Shown here piece after piece: positions 39,301 to 49,950 of a stretch of 64,000 nucleotides of DNA. A model generated the notes under the pieces. That model had not been told where the DNA came from, did not search any database, and worked only from the letters and a program-made list of their open reading frames with translations. Each line of letters opens with the position of its first letter. Position 1 is the stretch's first letter. Made by a program: the position numbers and the translations under genes. Origin of the DNA: Solea solea (taxonomy: Eukaryota > Chordata > Actinopteri > Pleuronectiformes > Soleidae); assembly GCF_958295425.1 (NCBI RefSeq), contig NC_081148.1:10325466-10389465 (forward strand), given 5' to 3'.

Positions 39301-40670
39301 CCTTATATGACTGCATGCTCATATAGTGTCTCAGGTGAGTGAACGGCTGCCAACAGGCAGGTGAGAATACTGTATTTGCTTTTGGCTCAAATGTCAATAA
39401 AATTGTGATGATTTCCGTATTGTATGAGCGTGTTGTTTACTTCTCTTGTGGCTGTCCAGAAACCAAATCAACTTGAATTTCATATTCTACAAATTGTCAT
39501 CATGCCTGAGTGACTGAGTGAAAGGAGAAGCGGTGAGATGAGTAATCCATCGCTGATGTCAACAACACAGCTGTCATTGTCAGAGACATATAGGCCCTGT
39601 CGACCGTAACACGCAATTGGTACGGAGGAAAAATAAGCGTAAGTTAAAATAATGATAATAATGGGGAATAAAAATAATCATTCATATGAAATTTGCTTGA
39701 ATCCTAACACTATGTTTTCTCTCATCTTATTAACAACTTGTGTGTGTGTGTCTCAAATGTCCATACGAGCACATATGTATGGAGTCCAGTGGTCTCCTCT
39801 ATATGTCTCCTCGAGTTAGGAAGCAGTGAGGACGACAGCGCTAGCCATCGCGCTCCGGTGAAGGCATCTCTGCACCTCCACCCCCTCTACAAGTCCCTGG
39901 CACTTATTACTTTGAGGGTCAATGTTTCCTGCGGAGATGAGGGTCAAACTACTTTTGCAAGAACTGATGATGGCCATGATAGGAAGCCGTTTTGTTTCCA
40001 AGGCAGTGATGTATGTGACATGAACAGTGCACATGACTGTTGTAGCTATGCAGCTGTGCAGTACTGTAGGCGTCTGATTGACAAATACAAACCCTCCTTC
40101 ACTCTGTGAACCATTCAAACTCAAACTATTTCTTCCTCCCAATTCTTCAGTCTTTTTTCTCCCACTTCCAGTTTACAATAAATCAATAAATAATCCATGT
40201 CACACATTCCAGCCTCTGCCTCAACCACACCCTTGGGCCTGTTGGATGCAGGTAGGTGATTCAGGTCTGTGACTGGTTGGCAATGCTGTCATTCACTGAG
40301 CATATATGTGTGTGTGTGTGTGTGAACTTATGGTGGGAAGCGGTTGACAGCAGCTGTCATGCTGTCTCAGGATCATATGTTGGCTGTCAGATGTGCGGGG
40401 AAGTAACTGCCATCTAATCCCTGAACACATGCGCGCACTCAAGCTCACACGCAAACACACACACACACCTTTGTTTTACATAGATTTTGAAATTAACCAT
40501 TTAAACAAATGCCCTCACTTACACTATGTATTCATATATTAGCTGTGTTTTAATGGAAGTTATTTGTGTGGCAAAATATAAAAAGCCTCTCATCTGTTTT
40601 CCTTGAGGGACACAAAAACACAATGTGGTTCTTAATCTGATGTTTTTGATGCGCTGAAGGATCACTGCAG

Positions 40671-40753
40671 CTTCTCTCCTCTCCTCTCCTCTCCTCTCCT
40701 CTTCTCTTCTCTTCTCTTCTCTTCTCTTCTCTTCTCTTCTCTTCTCTTCTCTT
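40671..40753. repeat. pentanucleotide repeat, (CTCTC)n to (TTCTC)n
   Basis: About 83 bp of pure pyrimidine: five units of ctctc-type followed by about ten ttctc units. The single C/T change has spread along the array. Confidence 0.93.
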
Positions 40754-41401
40754 GTCTGACGTTGTGTGTCTTTCTGGCATCCAGTGACACAGGGTTGTGG
40801 GCAGGTCTCCACCGGCCACAGTGCAGCTGTCATTTCAAGTTAGTGCAGGTGAGAGGTAGCCGAGGAAAAGGTGGAGAGGGATGAATAAGTGAAGAGGCTG
40901 CAGACTGGACTCATGTTAAATGTAAAACCCTCACAGACCAGACTACTGTTGAGCTCTCTCTCTCTCTCACTCTCTCTTTCCCCTCTTTTTGTGTGTTCGT
41001 ATGTGTGTGAGACTGTATGAGCATACAGTATACGTGCACAAGCATAACACAGGACCTGCTGCCTGTCCCACTGAGCTTCCAATTAGCACACACCACTAGA
41101 GCAGGGTACACACACACACACACACACATACACACACTGAGGACTCTGGAGAGAGGCCTCAAACCTATACCTGTCAGTTGCTGTTAGATCACAGTGGTCT
41201 AAGCAACACCACAAAACACACATGAAGGCAAACTTACACAGAGATTGAGCTAAATTACAGTTACAAACGTTTCAATAATCAGTTGAAATCAGAGAAAAAA
41301 CATGGACTCGAAAGAACTCTAATATTGTAAAATTTTAACCACCGCATCAAGATCATGTGTACATATAAATTAAATTAAATTACTATATATGTATATATGA
41401 A

Positions 41402-41440
41402 TAATATATAAATTACTATATATATATATATATATATATG
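41402..41440. repeat. (AT)n tract
   Basis: Imperfect then perfect TA repeat in intergenic AT-rich DNA. Confidence 0.85.
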
Positions 41441-41509
41441 TACACTTATACATACTGTATGTGCAGAGTGAGAGAGTGTGACATTACATTGACTTACATT
41501 AAATTCCTG

Positions 41510-41660
41510 GAGACTAACTCTAACCTTAACCATAACTACTCGTGGTCTAACCCTAATCCTGGCCATAACCCAATCCTAATCTCATCCTAACCATACACCA
41601 TTTCCTCATAATGTCCTCATAATGTGACAGCGTGGACAGATTTAGGTCCCCACAACATGA
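41510..41660 (-). repeat. dispersed repeat with CCCTAA-like run, copy 2
   Basis: It contains ctaaccttaaccataact, tctaaccctaatcctggcca and gacagatttaggtccccaca, the inverted counterpart of the copy at 33630. Confidence 0.5.
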
Positions 41661-42253
41661 GCAATACCTGTCAAAAGCACACAGGATGAAGAAGATGAAG
41701 ATGAGGATGAAGGTAATACAGAGTTTTTTTTCAAGGTTTTTGCCTTCATGCTGCCTGCTCAGGGAGAAGATCGTCCTTGCTTTGTTAAATGATTTCTTCC
41801 AGCTGAACTCTTCTCCCAATATCAGTCAACGTGAGATCGCTGAGAGATCACTGAGAGTAAACAAAGATTGCATGTCTACCCAGAGTTCCTTGGGTCACCT
41901 TGGCATACAGTTCACACAGTTAATCAATCTATGTATTGCCATGTCAATAGCGACTCAGTTTATTCTTGTCACACTGGCCACATTGCTGTCGGGCCCCCAC
42001 ATATACTTTTCTGGATGTACAGTATGTGTCTCATGATCATAAGAGCAAAATAAACCAGCTGGAAACCACTTTAGTGCTGAGGGAGGATATTAAGGATTTG
42101 AATTAATCAAATACCATGTGATTACACATGTAAACACACATGGGCCTAAAATGAATGTCATATTTGTTATAAGAGTTATTGTCATGTCACAACAGTGATG
42201 TGACGATAAGGCCTTTAGCGGAGTCTTTGTAATACACATGATGATGCTTGAAG

Positions 42254-42321
42254 TACCTGAACCTGGAACCTGGAACCTGGAACCTGGAACCTGGAACCTG
42301 AACCTGAACCTGAACCTGAAA
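42254..42321. repeat. minisatellite with 7-mer to 6-mer change
   Basis: About five copies of ggaacct followed by about four copies of gaacct, so the array changes unit length by loss of one G. Confidence 0.9.
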
Positions 42322-43717
42322 CCACCACAAGAACCAAAATCCACTTCACTGGAGACTTTCAAGAGCACACATTTTCACAACCATCTTTCTCTTACAGTAT
42401 TTGTACCTTGTCGACCCCATATGTTGGACAGCTGTACCTATCCCTCCCACTAGATGGGGGTGTGATACTATGATCCACAGAAATCATTTATGCCTGACCC
42501 CACATGGTAGGTGTTACAAAGTTAATACTAAGCGGTTTTAAAGAAGTAGGGGGCACTTAAACAGCATTCCAATAATCTTTCTACCTTAATACAGTTCATG
42601 GGCAAGTCTTTGGTCTACACCACCCCATATTATTCTGTTTATTGAATTTCACCATGAAGGTGTTCATCTCATAGAGGTGGTTCTCTTGCTGATGACAGAT
42701 GACATTAAAACCTGTACACACATGTTGCAAAGACCCACTAAGAGTGGATAATCGTCTGCTACTCAGTGTTACAGGCATATGATCAGTTTGTGTGTGGCAC
42801 TCATCGTATGACATATGCTCGGAAAGTACACACAAGTCCTGGCAATGCATGTGAATGACATATGCCCTATCGTTGCCTACTATGTTTACATGCACTGTTT
42901 TCTCTGTGTGCATGTGTGTGTGTGTGAATTTGTATACTAGGCACAATCCTGAATAATCCACACTGGGCAGCTGTGCTCATTTGTATTCAGACCCCAGGGC
43001 ACATCTAGGCTGTCTCACTGATTAGGGATCAGAGAGAAAAGGAGAGAGGGGGAGAGAGAGGAAGGGTGGAGAATGGGGGAGAACGAGAAGGAGAGACAAA
43101 AGGGGGAGAGTTGGATACAAAGCGAGAAAGAGAGGTCCGCTCCTATTAAGTAAACAGTTGGTTAATGACTCTAATCCCATTAAACAGGGGAAGCGGCTTG
43201 CCCCATCACATGACATGCATTATTATATATGTGTATGTTTGTGGTGCACATCTTTTTTTCACACAAACAAGCAGAGACTTCACACACAATAGCCGGGAAA
43301 TTAAACTGATTTGCCCTCATAAGCATCAAACAAAGCCATAATGTAACACAGTGAGCTGTTAAGAAGGCCCTGAGAGCAGACTTATGAAAATGACATGTAA
43401 ATCAAATGAGCACTGTATATTTTCAGGTCCAATTTGCCTACAATTATTGTTTTGACCTGGCTCCTTAGTTGACAAAAGAAACCTGCTCCCCCTGAGGAGC
43501 AGGAAATCAGCTTTTCAAGTGCTCTTGTGTTTGAAGAGTGGAGGGCAAGGCAAGGCGTGATTGTAGCAGTGTGCAGAGAGGATCAGACATGGAGAGATTT
43601 TGAGCAGAGGGAAAGCAGCAAAGGCCAAGGCTTGCTCTTTAAATCTCTTTCACACATTATATACAAATACTCCTTCACATATTATACACAAATAAACCCA
43701 GAATTAAGTGCAAGTGC

Positions 43718-44035
43718 TTAAAGCTCCACTGTGTATAATTAAGGAGGGTTGCTGAAATTGAATATACTGCCCATTAGTATGTATAAGTGTATAATCCCCT
43801 TAAAATATGAATTGTTTGGGTTTTGTAGCCTCAGAATAAGCCTTATTTGTGTACTTTGGGCAAGGGCCTTGTTTTTGGAGGCCGTTATTCTTTGCCGCCA
43901 CGCATTTACAGCACAAACAGCAGAACATTTTTATTCAAACGACTTTTGTGGCGAGGAAGGCTACTGCAGTTCCCTGACACACTTGAGAAAGGGAAGCACC
44001 ATCTGCAGTCTCACCATTAGCTATCATTAATTATT
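43718..44035 (+). mobile_element. MITE-like dispersed repeat
   Basis: It starts ttaaagctccactgtgtata and contains cattagtatgtataagtgta, gccgccacgcatttacag and ctgcagtctcaccatta. This resembles a widespread teleost non-autonomous DNA element. The right end is uncertain. Confidence 0.5.
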
Positions 44036-44873
44036 ATATACTGGATCTTAAATTCAATTTTTATTCTGCTAACTTTTTACATTGATTTTTTTTTTTAATA
44101 TTACGTTTTGTTTTTAATTTGGTACAATAATATTTTTTTTTCATTTGACATGTCAGTGAACTAACTGTCTAGATTGGAATTGTCAACTCACCAGTAGATT
44201 TATCTATCAGATATAGGACATAAACACATAAATTTTTAAAAAAAAATCATCTATCCATCCATATAATAAAGTGAACAGTAGACAGACCCAGAGGTGTTTT
44301 TTTAAGAAGATAATTTAATTGAAACCAGGACACCTGGATGACACCTGGATGTCACAGGGGGAGGCTACAGTATGAGCACTAACCTTTTCAGTGAACAATT
44401 ACTAAAAAAGGTCTTTGTTGTATATAAAACAATTAAATGGGCCATTCTAGGTTCATCCATCGATTATTATCCATCTAAACTTACTTGCCAAGTTTGAGAT
44501 AATCAAAGGCCAAAAAAGAAAAAAAATCTAAAACGTGCAAAATTAACGGTCATTTGAAATTCAACCTGTTTTTTTTAATTCAATGGCACATTGAGCCTTT
44601 AAAAGACTAGCACAGGCAGAAATCCAACATTCTTCTTGGCTTCTTTTAGGTACAAAAAGCTTGAAGAATATTCATTTTTAAATATTATTTCACCTTCATG
44701 ATGGTGGAACATTTAAATCAACATTTTCTTCACAAATGCCATGGCATTGCGAATAGTATGGCCTTCAAAGTATTTTCAAGCAAAGCAAGTGCAGATCTTT
44801 GACGAGTGCTTAAAAATGTTTTAATCTAATCTTCAACAGAAACCTTTCAACAGAAACAGTTTGTTTGCTTAAC

Positions 44874-44986
44874 ATAAGTATACAGAAGGTCATTAAAACA
44901 GGTGATTGATGGCAAGATGAGATCAATAGTCTATTGATCTCATCTTGCCATCAATCACCTGTTTTAATGTCCTTCTGTATACTTAT
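44874..44986. repeat. 113-bp near-perfect palindrome
   Basis: Two 56-base arms (44874-44929 and 44931-44986) flank a single central base, with one mismatch (aaggtcatt versus aaggacatt). The centre reads gatcaatagtctattgatc. It can form a long cruciform or, if transcribed, a long hairpin. Confidence 0.92.
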
Positions 44987-45289
44987 TTTATTAAAGCCAT
45001 TTTGACATGAAATGGTTTAAATCTAAATTTAAATAGCAATCACTGAACTTTGTAAAGTAAAGTATTTAGTGGTAAAATATTTTATATCTTAGGTTGTCAA
45101 ATTCCTTTTATGTATAAATGTATTTAGCAATAAATACAGAAAAAAATCTTAATTGAAATTATTTTTGAAAGTTATGACAGATATCCAGCAGTTGACTGGC
45201 ATCTCTTGGTGTTTATAGGGAATATGCATTTTTGGTTTGACAAATTATGAGCGTCTGTGTGTTTTTGTTATGTCTGTAGAACTTTTTCG

Positions 45290-45405
45290 TGTATAAACCG
45301 GACCATGTGATAATCAGCAGTCTTCATAGGGACCAAAGGCTGGTCCTGGTGAGGCTGAACGTGATTTCTGAGGCTCTGGATAAAGTTCGGATAGGGATGT
45401 TAAGT
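45290..45405 (+). repeat. dispersed repeat, copy 3 (eroded)
   Basis: It contains cagtcttcatagggaccaaa, ggctggtcctggtgaggctg and gatttctgaggctctgg, parallel to 33640-33710 but without the TTAGGG-like run. It lies just upstream of the ppm1b promoter block. Confidence 0.5.
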
Positions 45406-45469
45406 GTGTGTGTATGTCAGCGCGTGTGTTTTCCCCCTGCATGTCTAGCGGAGGGTCTGACTGACTTCT

Positions 45470-45650
45470 CATTCGACCAATCGTAGCTCTGCTGTGAGAC
45501 GCCGCTTGTCCAATCAAAGAAGAAAAGAAAGGGATAGTCCCGCCCCCAAACTGGATATTGAAAAAGAACGTCACCAGCCTCACAAATTTAGCTTTAGCCA
45601 AAATTAGCTTGGCGTACAAACTGAGTATTTTTCTTAACAGCTGACCATAC
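45470..45650 (+). promoter_or_regulatory. probable ppm1b promoter
   Basis: Two CCAAT boxes (45477 and 45510) and a GC box cccgccccc at 45539-45547 sit in a locally CpG-rich stretch. They lie upstream of a consensus donor at 45928 and point towards ppm1b. There is no TATA box. The transcription start is probably between about 45560 and 45660. Confidence 0.6.
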
Positions 45651-45927
45651 CGGGGTACCGGTTATTTATTTGGTGTTATCTGGTTTAACAATACGAAACA
45701 TGTATATCAAAGCCTTACCCCGATGCAGGGACATGCTGAAAGGAGAACTGACCGTGTGAAATACTGGTTAGCGTCAGTAAAGCTAACTGACGAGCAGGGG
45801 CCGAGAGACCAAAGTAGCTACCATTAACGGAAGCTAATCCTGTCACAACAAGCCTGGGCACTTAAACATACCTGGCCCCGGAGCTACGAGAAGGACTGAC
45901 TGACTGAATTATTTCCTATACTACGAA
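45650..45927 (+). other. probable ppm1b non-coding exon 1
   Basis: A perfect donor (ACGAA/GTAAGTGAC) at 45927/45928 lies downstream of the promoter-like block. The next acceptor on this strand with a coding consequence is 52794, giving a 6.9-kb first intron. Human PPM1B also has a non-coding first exon (known). The 5' edge is a guess. Confidence 0.55.
45700..45759 (+). other. upstream ORF of 19 codons in the ppm1b 5'UTR
   Basis: The ATG at 45700 opens a frame ending TGA at 45757-45759, with an in-frame second Met. It lies wholly inside the inferred exon 1, so it could reduce translation of ppm1b if transcription starts upstream of it. Confidence 0.35.
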
Positions 45928-48116
45928 GTAAGTGACGTCTGGTGCGGTGGTTAAACAAAGTTTCTAGTACATGTAGCATGGTAACGTAACATGAGCTAGT
46001 CATCCGTTAACGTGTAGCCAACACTTTGACAACTGTGAACTTCACTAGCTTGTCAACTATTAACACAAGTAGCCTCTTCCCCAGACAGAGACTCTTGACT
46101 CTAAACTGTTAAATACTAGCTATGGGTTATAGCGATTAAGTGATCTAGTGTGTGTCTTGGTTTAATGATCCTGCTGATGTTACGTCAGTAACAGTTACCA
46201 CACCGGGGTCCCATTTTGTTAACTGTGTTTTTATCTTGTATTTCACTATTTTCAAATGATAATTTAAAACACCCCTACGGGATTTTATTTAATTGGAGTC
46301 AAATGGCTTGGTTCATGAATGACAACTTTTGATGTTAGGTATGTTAAGTAGTTTGTTTCAAGTGACTAGTTGTATTATGTGCGCCATTCACATTGTATCT
46401 CAACAATTGTTTTGTATTGTTTTTAAACGAGGCAATACATTGATAGGTTTTCAATGTAGTGAGTCCCGGGATCCTCAGGTGGTGATTTGTATGGGTCCCT
46501 GGGAAATTACATAATGAACAGATATATTCATGTACAGTGTTTCCTCCAGTATTTTCCTTAGCAGTGGTGGCATGGCTGAAATAGTTTGGCTATAAAAATC
46601 CAAATTTGGTGAGCTCCAAAACATTTTAATGACATCAATACATACTATACACTCCTCCTAAACATGTAAGTTAGTTTAAAGTGTAATTTGTAATATGAAT
46701 TGGGAATTACAAAATAAAGAATTGACATTTGGTTTGTCAATGAAGAAAAAAAATGTGCAGATTGTCTGGAGGCTGCAGACTAGAAACTGTTCAGACTTTG
46801 CAGGTGCTAGACAAGAAAGTGTAATTTCACAAGTATAGGAAGAAAGTGGATGAGAACAAAATATTGGTGAAAGTGTGTAAAAGCCAAGGGGTGGGCTTTA
46901 ATCATAATAACATTGTGTTCATAACGTCATTTTCTGAGTCGTCCTTAATTTTGCTCAGGTGTGATTAAGCACAGGTGTGTATCTGTGATGTAGTGTGGTT
47001 TAATATTGCGTGCATACACGCACACAGTGCTTCGCTGGTTACATAATCAACAGGCAACAGGGAGGGAGATAATGTTATCGCTGTGCCATGCCTGGGTTCA
47101 CTAATAAAAAAAAAGTGCTTGCAAGCTAATGCTCTATCCCTAACTTGCAAACCAAAACACTTTGACATGGTCTTCTCTGTGCCAAATATCCGCTTTAAAA
47201 AAAAGCAGTTCAACAGGTGTCTAAAGAAATGGCTATTGAATCGACAAATTATGCCATGAAGTCCCAAGTGTGAGTCCCAACATTATTTGCTATTAATGTT
47301 CATAGTAGAGTTTTAACTTAATTTAAAATCAACGTTCTTTAATGGTCTTCATGATACATGTGTACAGGAATTGACTTGGTTGTGATGGGTAGTTTAATTG
47401 GGTTGTTGTGTGTGTGTATGTGGCTGTGTGGCATGCTGTGTGTTAGTGTGACGTGTGTTCCAAAAACGGCAGCATCATCACAGGCATGTTTGTGTTTGCA
47501 CCTTGATGTGAAATCCTGCTCAAGCCATGCTGTTTCAGCCAGTGAGTCGACCAGTCTGTCCAAAGGCATTTTTCTATACAGTTTTGCCCATGTTTGTTTA
47601 CTGAATCACTTCACTCAGAGATGAATATTTGGATATGGTGTTGAATGGCAACCTCAAAATAACTCAAAGAATTCAACAGCTAAAAGGGGCATTTGAATTG
47701 ACTCTGTATACTTGTCTGAACAAGTGAAGACTGAGAGATGCAGATTCATTTTCTTACACAGTGTTTTTTTTAATTAGCTGGTGTTCCAAATGATACAGTA
47801 CATGACATCTGAATTTGTAATCATCCATCAAACTGAGTAATGTAGTTTACTGTATGTTTTATTTTAAAACTTTACCAATCACCTACCTTTGGCATATTCA
47901 TTTACACAAGGGTATTTGTAATTAAGATGCAAGCATTTTGACTGGGAGTCTAGTACAACAATATTTTTGTTTATGCTTGAGCATGACCGAGTGCTCCAGC
48001 AAGAGAGGCACAGTTGAGTTTGTGTGCTTGTATTGGGTCTGTGGTCGAGCGAGCGAGTGAGAGAGAGAGCAGTGCAGCGAGTGCCAGGGCAAGAGAGGGA
48101 GTTGCACAGCTGAGTG

Positions 48117-48151
<35 letters not shown>
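48117..48151. repeat. (GT)n microsatellite
   Basis: GT repeat in ppm1b intron 1. Confidence 0.92.
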
Positions 48152-48154
<3 letters not shown>

Positions 48155-49358
48155 TGATAATGTAACTGTATACATTCTTACTCTCAGACATGGTGGAATA
48201 AATTGATCACTCATTCCTGCAATTTATACCACAGGTACTTCTTCAGCTAAGCTCAAAGCATGTGTGGTGCAGCAGTGAAAAGGGGGAACGTTAAGTTTTT
48301 CATATACCAGTCTTGCTGATCTCGATGTCACCTAGATATTAGAGTTTGGGTTGCAATAAACCTGTGATACATAGACAGAAAAGTGTCATTGAACAGTTTT
48401 AAAGTCCATTATACCACATGACATGTGTTAAACATGTCTTACTGGAACAGAGACTGCTTTACACCATTCGTTCAGATATTATGGTAACGCTTAACCCATG
48501 CATGTTGGTTCATCCTTTTGCCTCTGTCCTCACCACATCTTTTTTTCAGCGTTAGAGGCTAATGATTCAAATTGAAGGCAGACCAGGTTCCTGAATTGCA
48601 AGACCAGGTATATACAAGTACAAACACTCTTATTGCTGAAAACAGTCCAGTGTATATCATGAAACATTTACCCTCTCTTGCCTCTAGCCTGATAGACTCC
48701 AGTCTAGTGAAGTAATTGCTCTAGCTTCCCTGACGCCACAACTGAAGATGGCTGAAGCTGTCCGTTCATAGAGCACTTCTTCCAGGAAATTGATTGCTTC
48801 TGATGCGGCTTCACTGATGAGTCATCAAAGATGGGATCTAAGATATCCCCTGCCTGTTTATTCTACGACTCCAGTTTGTTTAAAAAGACCAAAAAGCCTC
48901 ACAAAGCATACAACTGCCTATATGTTAGCTACAGTCTTTTATCATGACAGTGCATTACACCAGCTCTTCTAGACGCCCTCAGTTTTTTACTCTTTCGAAT
49001 GTAGATTAGACTGATGGAAAGGGAGGGATGATCTGCTGCCCAGATGGAAATATAAGAACATATTTATATACTCTACACTCTCGGCTAACTTTATTAAGTG
49101 GAGATGTAAACCACAAATTGTCATTCATGTGTTAGTGCAGTTTTTGCAGACGTCACATCATTTAAAATGTGTCTACTGCCAGACCTGGTGTGTTCCACCA
49201 CATTAGATTGTATTTGTTGAGGTAGCTGTATTTTAATATTGTTATATTTAAATTTCTCATTTGTTGATTCAAAGATAGTGAGAATTTTTAGCTTTCGCAT
49301 GTGGGTTTCCCTAGCTCTCTGATTAATCTTAGGTTTTTCTCTGATCCTGGTTCAAGGG

Positions 49359-49360
49359 TT

Positions 49361-49396
<36 letters not shown>

Positions 49397-49397
49397 T
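49359..49397. repeat. (TTTC)n microsatellite
   Basis: About nine or ten perfect tttc units in ppm1b intron 1. Confidence 0.93.
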
Positions 49398-49459
49398 ATA
49401 TTTTCAGGATCAGAGTCAACCCCATCTTTAACTTAAATGAGCAGTGGGTATAAGGCTCT

Positions 49460-49595
49460 TTAAAGCGACACAATGTAGGTTTTCAACCTTCAAATAATGT
49501 CTCAAAGATTTTTTTGATTTTACAAACCGTGTGAATGTCCCCTTTGTCAAAGCCTGATTAGTTCTGCATCACCTGTATTGGCACTATGTAAGTTA
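49460..49595 (+). repeat. MITE-like element, copy B
   Basis: It begins ttaaagcgacacaatgtagg and ends cctgtattggcactatgtaa. Same family as 32449-32564 in the opposite orientation. It directly abuts the next element. Confidence 0.6.
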
Positions 49596-49950
49596 TAGAG
49601 CTAAAACAATTAATCGATTAATCAATTACTAAATTAATCGACAACTATTTTGATAATCGATTAATGGGTTTGAAGCTTTTTTCATGATTAAAACAAGATT
49701 TCTGATTGTTTAAGCTTCTTAAATGTCAATATTTTCTTAATTTCTTTTCTCTGGATAACAAATAAATCATTAAAAGTTAATCATTTTGGTTTGTGGACAA
49801 AACAAGACATTTGAGAACATCATCATTTCCAGGTTTGACAAACGATCAACATTTTTAAGGTTTTCTAATATTTTATGGACCAAATGATTAATCAATTAAT
49901 AATTGACAGATTAATCGATTATGAAAATAATCGTTAGGCGCAGCTCTAGT
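49592..49950. mobile_element. hAT-like non-autonomous element (MITE)
   Basis: The left end, tagagctaaaacaattaatcgatta, is roughly mirrored by the right end, taatcgattatgaaaataatcg...gcgcagctcta. Repeated ATTAATCGATTA motifs and this TIR are typical of abundant fish non-autonomous hAT-type repeats. No transposase frame and no clear target-site duplication were seen. Confidence 0.55.

Larger units (their letters stand above)
31620..45400. other. intergenic region between znhit2 and ppm1b (13.8 kb)
   Basis: No gene found. Open frames here, such as 39738-40109 (+) and 36498-36811 (+), have no recognisable domain and often include microsatellite codons. The region holds the 227-bp inverted repeat pair, several GT/CA tracts, MITE-like elements and the 44.9-kb palindrome listed separately. 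The rest looks like unique, mildly AT-rich DNA and may hide regulatory elements. Confidence 0.6.

Noticed and set aside
39738..40142. Overlapping open frames of 123 and 108 codons on opposite strands
   Set aside because: No recognisable domain, no splice partner and a start within a GT tract; consistent with chance in intergenic DNA.
40671..40753. Possible CRISPR-like or regular array
   Set aside because: It is a simple pentanucleotide repeat without spacers in a vertebrate genome.
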